This document shows positions 9,540 to 19,984 of a stretch of 64,000 nucleotides of DNA, piece by piece. This DNA comes from Bettongia penicillata ogilbyi. Taxonomy: Eukaryota > Chordata > Mammalia > Diprotodontia > Potoroidae. The translations under genes were made by a program, and so were the position numbers. The notes below the pieces were generated by a model. It did no database searches and was not told the origin of the DNA. It was given only the letters and a program-made list of their open reading frames with translations. The stretch spans positions 930,001 through 994,000 of the forward strand of contig JAJHZJ010000415.1 in the NCBI GenBank assembly GCA_023548195.1, written 5' to 3'. Each line of letters begins with the position of its first letter. The first letter of the stretch is position 1.

Positions 9540-9850
9540 AATAGAGACCTACATGATTGGAAAAATATTAATTGCACCTGGGTGGGTTGAGACACTATAA
9601 TAAAAATAACCTTACCTAAGTTAATCCATTTTTCAAATTTCCAAATATCTACCAAAAGATTATTTTCTAGCACTAGAAAATAATAAAAAAAATATGTCTG
9701 GAGAAACAAAAGGTTAATAACATCAAGAGAAATAATGAAAACACTGAGGAGAGAAGAAGACCTAGCTGCACCAGATGTTAAAATATATTAAAAACTAGTA
9801 ATCATCAAAAGTATTTGGCATTGATTAAAAAAATAGAGAGGTTGAAATGG
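9540..9850 (+). pseudogene. L1 ORF2 remnant: segment downstream of the RT palm
   Basis: Sense-strand match to the L1 ORF2 region downstream of the RT palm: CACCTGGGTGGGTTGAG, ATAAAAATAACCTTACC, GTCTGGAGAAACAAAAGG (the usual '…IWKNKR…' stretch), GAAGACCTAGCTGCACCAGA and ACTAGTAATCATCAAAAG. Frame is lost repeatedly. The intervening RT motifs, expected between this piece and 7185-8336, are absent; an L2 3' end lies between them. Confidence 0.75.
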
Positions 9851-11229
9851 GGGGAGGAGATACAATGAATTCAAGTTATTGCACACATTTATAAAAATGC
9901 CAATTTTATTTAGTGCTTAGGTTCAGAATATTTTTTAAAGAGTGGAGTTTACAAAATATCAAAGCATTTGCTATAGGATTCTATCCTAAAGAATAAGTAA
10001 CAAATTTATTTTCCTGTTTTTATTATTTACTTGCTTTTTATTATGTGGTTCTTATCTGCTTCCAGAGCAATGGAAGAGAAAGCATAAGATGCTAAGAATA
10101 ACATTTCCAAATAATCTATAAATGTTCATTTTTCTGTTGGCATGTTAAATGTAAGTTGCTTCTCCAATGATCACAACTAATTAATATACTAAAGGAAGAA
10201 GTGAATTGGCATTCTTTCTATAAAAGAAACTGGAAGATAAAAGTTAGTCTGACTTTTGAAAATATAACTCACAGGTTGTCTTTGGGAAGCAAATGAAGGA
10301 ATCAGTAAATTCAATATTATTTGGAGGTCCAAAGCAATGAGAAACACTATCTCATGGAATTTTTTGATGTCTTATATTGCAAGATTGATGGAAATTTTCC
10401 TAGAATAACACCCCCCAAATAATTACAAGTTCATGTATTACCATCTGGAGGAGAAGTTATAGAAATAAAGAAATTATATGAAGGACTTAATTAGACCATC
10501 GATGTTACATGAACAAATATGGTTATTCTGATGATATCGATGCAAAAGGAATGGAAGAGGATGACAAAACTGGAAAAAAAAAGTCAGATATAAGGAACGT
10601 AAGAAGCCAAAATCATTTACAAATAATACAGGAAGTTCATACCTTCCTGTTGTGAAAACTTCATTTAAGAATAGAATTGGTAGGAGTTAACCATAGTAAC
10701 CACTGCGTATCCTAAAAAAATAACATTTATTTTATTTTAACACACAGACTACAAACCACTATTGATATGAGAATCATTTCTGAATTTCTCTATGGTTACA
10801 GTCAGAATTATCTTTATATCCAAGAAGAAAAATAGTATAATGTAGAGACCAAAAAATACAGAATTGACATAGTGTGCAATTCATACAATAATAAGCACCT
10901 CCTTTAGTAAGTTATTGATTATGAAAATTAATTATGAATGGAAGAAACAACAGATGCTAATTATAAACATTTTAATCAGAAGTTCAGCCAGTGTACAAGT
11001 CATCTGATATAAGAGAGCAGAGTCCATAAATATGTTAGTCAGTAAAGGTGACTTACCAAGCAGTGAAATGGCAGCCAAAAGCAGCATCTGGTTAGAAAAT
11101 ATATCTGTTTCTAATATCTTATGAAGAAGGATGATCAAATATTATGTGCAGCATCACTGAGTTCAATGACTGCCTCCTAAAAGAAGCCTCAGTTACAACT
11201 GATGGTTCTCTTTTCCATTCATATAATAT
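9851..11229. other. Unrecognised AT-rich sequence
   Basis: No recognised repeat or gene. ORFs here are short and have no recognisable domain. Confidence 0.45.
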
Positions 11230-11380
11230 ATTTTACATTTAACTACTTATGTATCTACTTTTTTGTCCCAACAAAATATAAGCTCCTTGGGCACAAACAT
11301 TACAGTTTGGTCTTTATCCCTAGAACTTAGTAAAGTATTTAATATATAACAAGTATTCAGTAAATGTTTGTGGAAATGAA
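11230..11380 (+). mobile_element. L2 LINE 3' terminus
   Basis: Classic L2 ending: AAAATATAAGCTCCTTGGGC, AAACATTACAGTTTGGTC, TTTATCCCTAGAACTTAG, TATAACAAGTATTCAGTAAA, TGTTTGTGGAAATGAA. Short 5'-truncated copy. Confidence 0.85.
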
Positions 11381-14300
11381 AAGGCTTCAAAACAACCTAT
11401 GTCCAAACTTCAAGGTGACATGGTTAGGTAAAGCTCTTACTTGATTTATCTGTATAGTAGTATCAATGCTTTGTCTTAGTGAGCTGTCATACAATTGGGG
11501 ATACCTGTGTTCTCTAAACCACAAATATTGACATGTGTTTCAAACAGGGAACTTGTTTTTAATCTCACTGTAATCCTCATGGCACATTATGAAACATTGG
11601 AGTACTGTCAGTCATCACTCAAAGAATTCATCACCTTCGGGTTAAATATGCCCCATAACAAATCCTAGATGACACAGCGGACTTCAGTTGACTCTGAAAG
11701 TGCTGATGTTGAAACAAAAGTATTTTTTAAAAACTACTATTATTTGAGTACTTGAAAATAGATTGCTTAGGAAAAATCAACTTTTCCGTCTTCCATATTA
11801 GAACCCCTAACCCTATTTCATAATTTGAATATCATAATAAATAATAGTAAGAAAATGTATTCCTAACTTTAGGAAATCCTTTTGGGCCAAATAGCTCCAT
11901 GAACAATCTCTCTCACACCTAGTGTAACACCAAGTGGGTCTGTTAAATTAATTTCCCATGGAAACCAGAGAAAATTACTTCTATATAAGAAATGTGTTTT
12001 TTTTTTCCTCTTGGGATAGCTTTGTTATTTCCCAAGTTCTGGCTTCTAAATCTGAATTTTCACTCATAATATTCAAAATAAAATGAAATTTAGTTAAAAT
12101 TTTCTCTGATTTTGCTTTTCTCTGTAGTTAAGGAAGTTGTAACTGTTGTTTCCCACAGTCGTATTTTCATAGCCCTTACGATTATAAATATTTGGATTCA
12201 GCAAAAATGGCTTCATGGTATGTCAGTACACCATACTTTTAATTTCTACCTTCCACTGTTCTATTCCCTTTCTGCAATAATACCAATAATAATACTACCA
12301 TCACCAAGCTTATACTAATAAAAACAACAATAATGTTTCTGTAAGCTGTATGCCTGTTTATATATCAATATAGACATAATGTGTAATATATTAATTATGA
12401 ATTATTAATGAATTAACATGCACTGCATATTATATTATACTACTATGAAAAATTCTATTGTTACTTTTCTTAGTATGCTAATTCACCAAATGCTTCCATT
12501 AAGTTAATAATAAAACTAAAAATAAATAGCGAAATTAAAAAAAAAAAAGAAACAGCAAGAACAAAAATGCTGTTATCTCCCATCCTTACTACACTTGTTC
12601 TAATGCTGTTACTAGCAGGCTAGGAAATTACTGATTATGGCAATGATTCAGTGAAGTCCCAGTCCTGTGCATGCATGAAGGTAGTAGATGAATAAGACAT
12701 TGCCCTACTTCTCCTCTTGCTACTTCACCGTAGTAATCTATATCGATTTTTTTCCGATCTCTTCTCTCCAAAAGTGGTTTTCTTTAGAACAGCAAATCTC
12801 TCTGTGTAATACTGTAAGCTCACTTTTCCAGAATCTGGCCCCAATAGTCAGATGATAGTTCATCGGACCTCTGGAATTTTCAGTTGCATGTATTGTTCAT
12901 GTCCCAGGGGGTGTTAATACTAGGAGGTAGGTTCTGTGCTTAATATACCTGAAAAATCATTATTTTCTTTTAGAGGAATCTGGTCTTTGTGTGTCTCTGA
13001 AAAAATATGTCCTAAAAAATGGGCCAACCAGGTTGGGTCACTGTCTTTTAATGAGAATTAGCATTCTAAGGCTCCCTCACTTTTCAGCAATAGATACTCT
13101 GAAAAGACATAGACCATCACATGTACTACCAGTATTATATTGATAGAAATTAAAAAGAGGGACATTTTTCCTGGTACTTTATAGTATAGTAAATCTATAT
13201 TTAATAATCAAGGACTGACAGGAATTTTCCTTTATTTCATGAGGACTACAGCTATTCTACTTTTTGTAGGTATAGAAATTTGAATGTATTTATTATTAAT
13301 CAAACTTTTCCAGGTTGAGAACCATTTTGGAACTTGAAAAATGTATGACTTTATACCAAATATACAAATGCCACCTGTCTTGCACTTTCCTAGATTTCTA
13401 TGCTGCTTGCTTCATTTATAACTTGGGGTCAGACCTTGGTTTCTATTATAAATTATATGTAGGCTAGGTGACAAAACCTCACACTACCCAAATGAATAGT
13501 CCTCAGAATCATAAATTATTATGCTTATCATTGTATAGCTTAACAGGCTAAAATAGCAAACTGAATTTTATAGAGAATCTGAGCCAAACAAGCAGATTAT
13601 CTCCTTGAGAACAGATGACTTCAATAAAAAATTCCATCTCCCAAAAAGGCCAAACACAATATCACAGAGCAGAATTTAAGATTCAAAATGCCATCTAATC
13701 CAATATACTGCAAATCTTAGGCCTTTATGTGTGTAGAAAGTGATTTTGCCAGAGAAATGCTAGTAAATGTTAAAGAAAAGAAAACTGTCAGGTTGCCTTT
13801 CTAAAATAGAATGAAGCTCACTCATCTTTTATGACCTAGGTCATGTTCATGTAAACAATCACATGTAAAATTTGTGGGGATTTTTGCACTAGGTCACATA
13901 GACCAGTAGGAACTGAGAAATAACTTTATATATGACAAAGATATTATTAAATTTGCCTCTGTTCTTTGCACATTGTCAAATTGAGAATTGCCGGAGGTTT
14001 TTTGAAAGATTCCTTGGTTTTCCTCAAGTTTACCAGGCTAATCTATTTCGATTCACAATTCATGGATACACTAGGGCTATTTCTGTTTAAGATTTTACAA
14101 TTTTTTTTTTTGAAATTATAGTTTAAAATTTTGATGGCACATTTGCATAGTTCCATTTTTTCACCAGTAGCTTGTATGGAAAATGATCATCAATATGCCA
14201 TAATTAATTGATAAACAATTTAAGGGGGGGGATTCAATTCTTTGTATATTTTTAGACTGTTGTGTTTTACTATGTAATTTCAAATTCCTAAGCCATGACT

Positions 14301-14769
14301 GCTTTTTTTTTTTTAAGAATTTAATTTCCATGTGGAGGATTTTTCTTTCTTTTTCCCTGATATAATTAAATGCTTAATTTGCCTTTTAAAAAAAATCACA
14401 ACCAAATGATTTCATTTGAAATGTGGTTTTACAAAAGGAAGACAGAATCAGTGAGGAAAAGCTAAGACCTTTACAATACTTGGGCTATTTAGCTTTAAAA
14501 ACTAAACCTAATTATTTCTGAGTTAGACTGAGGATTTAGTTTAACTCAATAATCTTGAGAAACAGCATCTGTCAGTAAAAATGCAGCTTAACAAAAAGAA
14601 TTTCAACTTTATATTCCATAGCCTATTCTAAGAATTCATTATTTACAAGAGAACTGAATGGACAGTAGCTTGAGCTTACCCTCTTTCCTTGTGTATACTA
14701 CCTTCTAGGCAAACTGGTCAATATAACAGTGCACGTAAGTATCATTCTATCTCATGCCTTATTAAACCT
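11381..14769. other. Unrecognised sequence, low in identifiable repeats
   Basis: I recognise no LINE, SINE or gene in these 3.4 kb. There is a 12-base A tract near 12539 and poly(T) runs near 11998 and 14101. ORFs are at most 68 codons and look random. It is one of the longest repeat-poor stretches in the window, so conserved noncoding DNA, if present, would most likely be here or in 22871-24539. Confidence 0.4.
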
Positions 14770-15085
14770 TATTAAAGGCTGTGCCACATTCTTGGAATGT
14801 TCTCCATCCTCACCTCTACCTTCCACCTCTCTCTAACTCCTTTTAGGAAGGGATCAAGTGACAATTCCTACAAAAAAACCAAAACCCTTTCCTTAAGCCA
14901 TAAGTAGCAAGAGTTGTATTTGTCAGGCACATATTTTATATTTTATTATATGTATACATAGCCATCCAGTAGAATATAAATTCATTAAGAGATATTTTCT
15001 TTCTGTCTTTGTATATCTAATTATGACCTTATCTCAGCTCCTGGCATAGATATGCCTTATGCAATGCTTACTGAATGAAGTAAAA
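14770..15085 (+). mobile_element. L2 LINE 3' end fragment
   Basis: CCACATTCTTGGAATGTTCTCC corresponds (in parts) to the L2 'ctggaatgctctccct' block. The terminus reads TTCATTAAGAGATATTTTC, TTTCTGTCTTTGTATATC, AGCTCCTGGCATAGA and ATGCTTACTGAATGAAG. The middle is strongly diverged. Confidence 0.75.
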
Positions 15086-15695
15086 TTGACCAGCAAGGAG
15101 GTTCCTAGAAAGGGTCTCAACTTTTTGGGCAATCAAGTAACAAAAATACAGATGTCACCATTTAAGACCTGGATAGTTATTTCATTATCTCTTGGTTCAT
15201 ACAGAACCACAGACATATGAAGCAACTTAATTTTTAAATGGCAGACTGCCTTTAGATCACAGTGAGAGCTGGTGGGACTAATAAATAAATTTCCTGTCTT
15301 CTAGCTTCTTTATTATTTTAGGGTACTATGTGTTAAATTATTAGCTTATGGAAGGTCTATGATTGATATCTATTTATTGTCTTACTATACATTTTTTCTC
15401 CTTTCTTTCCTAATATTTGATTTATAACTGAGGAAGCTCTAGGTGGTAGAATGAAAAAAAAAACAAATGTTGATCCATCCTTAATTGCCATTGCCATGTT
15501 TTCATTTAACTTTCTCATGGTTATAAATCTTTTTAGTGTACCCGTCATCTACATCTGGCTTACTACTAATGTACCAATAATCATCTAAAAAAAATTGCAG
15601 CCAAGCATGTAATATCCCTTGAGATGTAGACTAAGCTCTTTAGTATTTATTCCTACCTTTCTAATTTACCAAAATACATTTGTATCTTGATTCTG
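15086..15695. other. Unrecognised sequence
   Basis: Nothing recognised on either strand. Confidence 0.45.
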
Positions 15696-15852
15696 TAACA
15701 CAATGTTCTGTTCATCTTTCTCAGAATTTTGTTATATATAATGAGTGACAAAAAATAAATCCATATCTTCAGCTAAGTTATACATAAACATGTTGAACAG
15801 GACAAGAAAAAAGATAGAGCCCTCTATCACTCTATTCAAGAGTTTAATAGAG
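15696..15852 (-). mobile_element. CR1/L3-type LINE RT fragment
   Basis: Reverse complement of the L3 RT stretch that usually reads 'gggatctgtgcttggccctgtgctatttaacattttta'. Here it reads ACATAAACATGTTGAACAGG, AAAGATAGAGCCCTCTATCAC and GAGACTTGCTTTCAAATTAAC (in parts). Short and heavily diverged. Confidence 0.6.
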
Positions 15853-15869
15853 AGACTTGCTTTCAAATT

Positions 15870-16035
15870 AACAGACCTCTACCTCACTTTACGAAATACT
15901 TTCATATTATTTCACTCACATTGACATTTATACACACAATCCCAAGAGGTTGTTTTGAGGATCACAACACAGCTAAAATGTGGCAGAACTAGTGATCACA
16001 TCTCCTGATTCTCAATTCATTGTGCTGTTAACATG
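15870..16035 (-). mobile_element. MIR-type SINE, degenerate
   Basis: Reverse-complement MIR order: ACTTTCATATTATTTCACTC, CCCAAGAGGTTGTTTTGAGG, CACAGCTAAAATGTGGCAGA, ACATCTCCTGATTCTC, TTCATTGTGCT. Confidence 0.6.
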
Positions 16036-16784
16036 CCTCACTGCACTTCTAGAGAAATAATCTTAAGAAACTAACAGGAGGTGAGGAAGGGTATGATGTC
16101 TAATTCATTTGATTCAAATCTAGAAGCAGCAAGTCTAGAATCTTCAGATACGAAAGGTGGGAGAAGTTTAGGTTAATGACCCTAGCAACCTTTATCAATT
16201 AATATCAATATTTTATTTTGAAAAGGTTTATTATACTAGGCCTACCACATTCTTTTCTATGTAATTCTTATTTCAAGTAGGTATCACTTTTTCTATTTTT
16301 TTCTATTGTGCATATTAACATAGTCTGATGAACATAATTTTGGTTTGAAGAACTAATACTTCTATAGCAAGTGAGTGACTTTAAGGTATCTGCAAGCAGT
16401 GTCTGAGGCTTAAAAAATTACAATGCAGTTTTATGCTGACTACATTGATCTGCAGTGAGAAGGCCCCCAAAAGATGGCAAGTAAATATTTGCGAGTATTG
16501 CTTTCCAAAATGACCTATTTTACAGACCATTGAAGTGGGGCAATTCCATCTACATTTTCTGGCTTCAGAGGGGTGACTTGGATGTGGGGCATGAGTGTAA
16601 GGGAGTGGGAGGAAACTGAGGTTGGAAATACCAGGATGCAAGAAGGGGGAAGGGAAAAAGAGGAATATTTTTAAGAAGGAAGGGATTTTGCTTGTAAAAG
16701 TTTTGTGTACTGGGATAAATCTGCCATGCTCAGTGGCATCTGGGAGACCTTACTTTGGGAACATTATTGCCAAGTCAATCATTT
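16036..16784. other. Unrecognised sequence
   Basis: No recognised repeat or gene; ORFs are short and overlap on both strands. Confidence 0.45.
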
Positions 16785-17010
16785 TTGATGTTGTTCAGTC
16801 ACTTCAGTCAAGTTAGACTTTTTGTGACACCATTTAGGGTTTTTGTGGCAAACATATTGGAGTAGTTTGCCATTTCCTTTTTCCAGCTCATTTAATAGAT
16901 GAGGAAACTGACTTGCCTGGCATCACGCAGCTAGTAAGTGTTAGAGAACGGACTGAAGTCAGATCTTCCTGACGCCAGGCCTTCTACTCTATTTACTGCT
17001 GGTTGCTTGT
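16785..17010 (-). mobile_element. tRNA-headed SINE with BovB-like RTE tail
   Basis: On the plus strand it runs tail to head: GTTGTTCAGTCACTTCAGTC, TTTAGGGTTTTTGTGGC, TATTGGAGTAGTTTGCCATT, TCCAGCTCATTTAATAGATG, AGGAAACTGACTTGCC, CGCAGCTAGTAAGTG, AGATCTTCCTGACGCCAGG, CTACTCTATTTACTGC. It abuts a second-tail fragment at 17008. Confidence 0.88.
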
Positions 17011-17062
17011 TGTCCGTCTTCGAAGAGGACCAAAATGACATCACCATGATACATTGAAATAG
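17008..17062 (-). mobile_element. Fragment with the second RTE-type SINE tail
   Basis: TTGTTGTCCGTCTTCGAAGA then GGACCAAAATGACATCACCA is the reverse complement of the tail at 3660-3700 and 20800-20866. It directly follows the other SINE. Confidence 0.7.
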
Positions 17063-17221
17063 TCAGTCTACTGTACTACCTGTCTGCCCAGCAATAATAA
17101 TGATAATTAGAATTTAAATAGCCTCCAAAGATTATTAAAACACATAACTAGATATAATAGCTACCATTAATTAGTAACTAACCTATTTGAATCTGCACAT
17201 GATTTTTTTATTAAAATATGT

Positions 17222-17234
17222 AAAGATAGTTTTA
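17222..17234. repeat. Target-site duplication, left
   Basis: AAAGATAGTTTTA. It matches 19763-19775 (AAAGATAATTTTA) at 12 of 13 positions and directly precedes the 5' end of the element. Confidence 0.85.
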
Positions 17235-17905
17235 GGAGGGGGTGGAGCGAAGATGGTGGAGTAGAAAGACTCACATATGCTAGCTCCGAACCCACAGCCC
17301 ATATATTTCCTGCAAGAAGAACACCCCACAAATTCTGGAGCACTGTAAGGCATGCAGAAACACAGTGGAAAAGATTTCAATTCCAGAGAACCCTGGAGAG
17401 CGGTCCCCAGGGGTCCGTCGTGCTGCAGACAGTGGAGCCCACCCCTGTGCTGCCCTGGTCACGGTCCCAGAGGAGCAGATCCGAGCAGGCTTCAGGGACG
17501 GAACCTCCGGCGGCAGTGAAGGTCCCTCCACCCACAGATGCTACAGGTCAGTGAGAGAGACTTCTGGGCTGGCCAAGAGGGGAGCGGAGTGTCTCTGTGA
17601 CTCGGGCCCCCTCAGAAGGCAGCGGCAGAGGCAGCAGCAGAGGCAGCAGCGGTGGCCCCCGGGACTCCCAGACCAGCAGGCAGAAGTTCAGGGCCATTAC
17701 TGAAGGTCTCTGCATAAACCCCCTGAGGGAACTGAGCCTGGGAGATGGCCCTGCCCCCACCCAAGCACCAGAATTTAAGCTCACATTCAATAGAAGCCGT
17801 ACCTGCTGTGGAAAGCCCATTCGAATCTCAGACCCCAGGAACTAGCTGGGCGGTTCTAGGCAGGGGTGGACAGGAATCACAGAAGTCAAGTAACTGGCTG
17901 GGAAA
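17235..17905 (+). promoter_or_regulatory. L1-type 5'UTR / internal promoter region
   Basis: It starts GGAGGGGGTGGAGCGAAGAT and carries GAAGATGGTGGAG at about 17251-17263. This has the AAGATGG core of the YY1 site that sits at the same place in human L1. The segment is clearly more GC- and CpG-rich than its surroundings, for example 17380-17680, and includes a (GGCAGC)-like run at 17617-17655. Overlapping ORFs of up to 112 codons on both strands are composition effects, not genes. The 3' end, AAGTAACTGGCTGGGAAAAT, matches the sequence just before ORF1 in the copy at 34636-34660. Confidence 0.7.
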
Positions 17906-18875
17906 ATGCCCAGAAAAGGGAAGAAAAATAAGACTATAGAAAGCTACTTTGATGGGGTTCAGATGTTCGCGCCTTTCAATTCTGATGATGAGGAACTATT
18001 CTTATCATCAGGGAAAGATGTAGAGGTCTGGGCCGCTGTATCCCAGACATCCCAGGTGGATGTCTGGTGGGCTCAGGCCATGGAAGAGCTCAAAAAGGAT
18101 TTTGAAAAGCAAGTTTGACAGGTGGAGGAAAAACTGAGAAGAGAAATGAGAGAGATGCAAGAAAAGGATGAAAAACGGGTCAATACCTTGGGAAAGGAGA
18201 CCCAAAAAAATGCTGAAGAAAATAAAACCTTGAAAAATAACCTAACTCACTTGGCAAAAGAGATTCAAAAAACCAATGAGGAGAAGAATGCTTTCAAAAG
18301 CAGAATTAGCCAAATGGAAAAAGAGGTTCAAAAGCTCACTGAAGAAAATAGTTCTCTCAAGATTAGAATGGAACAGATGGAGTCTAATGACTTTCTGAGA
18401 AACCAAGAAATCACAAAACAAAACCAAATAATGAAAAAATGGAAGAGAATGTGAAATATCTCATTGGAAAAACAACTGACCTGGAAAATAAATCCAGGAG
18501 AAACAATTTAAAAATTATGGGACTACATGAAAGTCATGGTCAAAAAAAGAGCCTAGACATCATCTTCCATGAAATTATCGAGGAAAATTGCCCTGAAATT
18601 CTACAACCAGAGGGCAAAATAAGTATTGAAAAAATCCATCGATCACCACCTGAAAGAGATCCAAAAAGAGAAACTCCTAGGAACATTGTGGCCAAATTCC
18701 AGAATTCCCAGGTCAAGGAGAAAATATTGCAAGCAGCTAAAAAGAAACAATTCCAGTATTGTGGAAATAAAATCAGGATAACTCAAGATCTAGCAGCTTC
18801 TACATTAAGGGATCAAAGGGCATGGAATAGGATATTCCAGAAGTCAAAGGAACTAGGACTCAAACCAAGAATCAC
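17906..18875 (+). pseudogene. L1 ORF1 (RNA-binding protein), broken and C-terminally deleted
   Basis: ORF1p is the nucleic-acid chaperone that trimerises and coats L1 RNA. The start is ATG at 17906 (GGAAAATGCC context), giving MPRKGKKNKT, as in the copy ending at 34635 (MAPKGKKNKT). A TGA at 18116-18118 stands where that copy has AGA. The same frame then continues through a coiled-coil region (heptad-like K/E/L runs, 18122-18440). One base is missing near 18424-18430: AACCAAATAATG here against AACCAAAAGAATG in the other copy. The frame therefore moves to that of 18439-18984. The RRM-like part has NNLKIMGLHES; the C-terminal domain has STLRDQRAWNRIFQKSKE. Homology stops after PRIT near 18875, where the sequence runs into a CA tract; the usual YP…KLS continuation is gone. 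Confidence 0.9.
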
Positions 18876-18925
18876 ACACAAACACGTGTTCACGCACACA
18901 CACATACACACATGCACGCACATAC
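18873..18925. repeat. CA-rich microsatellite between ORF1 and 3'UTR
   Basis: CACACACAAACACGTG, then CACACACACATACACACA. It is followed by CAGAGACAGAGAGCACAG. The second HAL1-like copy has a 260-bp TA/CA tract at the same position, next to the same AGACAGAGAGCACAG sequence. Confidence 0.9.
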
Positions 18926-19762
18926 AGAGACAGAGAGCACAGAGTGAATTGAATAGGATGGGACCATATCTTAAAAGAAATTAAGGTAAATGGTGAGAGA
19001 GAAATGTAGTGGGAGGAAAGAGGGTGAAATAGAGTGGGGTAAATTATATCTCATTCAAGAGGCAAGCAGGAGACTTCTTAGTGGAGGGAAAAAGAGGAGA
19101 GCTGAGAAAAAAACAAGAAGTTTACCCTCATCACATTCGACTAAAGGAAGGAATAAAATGCACACTCATTTTGGTATGAAAACCTATCTTACAATACAGG
19201 AAAGTGGGGGAGAAGGAGATAAGCAAGGTGAGGGGGGAAGATGGAAGAGAGGGCAATGGGAGGAGGGAGCAATTTGAAGTCAACAGTCTTGGGGAGGGAC
19301 AGGATCAAAAGACAGAATAGAAACAATGGGGGCCAGGATAGGATGGAGGGAAATACAGTTAGTCTTACACAACACGACTATTATCGAAGTCATTTGCAAA
19401 ACTACACAGATAGGCCCTATATTGAATTGCCTGCCTTCCCAAAGGGAACGGGTGGGGAGGGAGGGAAGGGGAGAATTTGGAACTGAAAGTTTTAGGAACA
19501 ACTGTTGAGTATTGTTCTTGCTACTAGGAAATAAGAAATACAGTTAATGGGGTATAGAAAGTCATCTGGCCCTACAGGACAAAGGAGATGATGGGGACAA
19601 GAGAAGGGAGGGATGATAGAAGAGAGGGAAGATTGATGATAGGGAAAATTAGATTGCTCGGTGTATTGGGGTGGAGGGAGGGGATAAATGGGGAGAAAAT
19701 TTGGAACCCAAAATTTTGTGAAAATGAATGTAAAAAGTTAAATAAATATTTTTTTAATAAAA
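18926..19762 (+). mobile_element. L1/HAL1 3'UTR with G-quadruplex motif
   Basis: Noncoding, strongly purine-rich and G-rich. Landmarks are AGAGTGAATTGAATAGGATG, GAGTGGGGTAAATTATATCT, the tract GGGGAGGGAGGGAAGGGG at 19454-19471, GGGGTATAGAAAGTCATC and AAAATTTTGTGAAAATGAAT. It ends AATAAATATTTTTTTAATAA. Homologous stretches are at 6777-7165, at 27437-28215 (minus) and at 40498-41003 (minus). ORFs of 60-95 codons here are R/G/E-rich composition effects. Confidence 0.85.
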
Positions 19763-19775
19763 AAAGATAATTTTA
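19763..19775. repeat. Target-site duplication, right
   Basis: AAAGATAATTTTA, partner of 17222-17234. Confidence 0.85.
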
Positions 19776-19984
19776 AAAGAAATGGAGAGAATCAAATTGA
19801 GACATATGTCAAAATAGTGTGTTTTTAAGACAATACTCTTGTTTATTTTTCAAATGTAATGCACTAGCAATCAGAATATTAATGCATTTTAATAGAATTT
19901 GATTAAACCATAAAAATGGAGTAATGTGTAAAAGGATCCAAATATGGGGGGAACCAGCTTATGATGAGATTTTAGTGTCAAAAA

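Larger units (their letters stand above)
17235..19762 (+). mobile_element. HAL1-like 'half-L1' element, complete between its target duplications
   Basis: A 2.5-kb non-LTR retrotransposon with the order L1-type 5'UTR (17235-17905), ORF1 (17906 to about 18875, broken), CA tract (18873-18925), L1 3'UTR (18926-19740) and an A-rich end. There is no ORF2 sequence at all. A 13-bp near-perfect target-site duplication flanks it, so the ends are those of one insertion. The 5' end GGAGGGGGTGGAGCGAAGAT has the usual mammalian L1 start form. The minus-strand copy at 27437-31568 has the same ORF1 - microsatellite - 3'UTR order without ORF2, which argues for an ORF2-less family (the HAL1 type known from mammals) rather than a private deletion. 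It would have needed reverse transcriptase from an autonomous L1. Confidence 0.85.

Noticed and set aside
12530..12560. A-tract as the tail of a processed pseudogene
   Set aside because: The upstream sequence shows no coding similarity and no flanking duplication that I can find.
17365..17845. Overlapping ORFs up to 112 codons on both strands that look GC-rich and gene-like
   Set aside because: They lie in the L1-type 5'UTR, a CpG-rich noncoding promoter region; open frames on both strands come from composition.
17235..17905. CpG-rich patch as a host gene promoter / CpG island
   Set aside because: It is bounded by a target duplication and followed by L1 ORF1, so it is the element's own 5'UTR.
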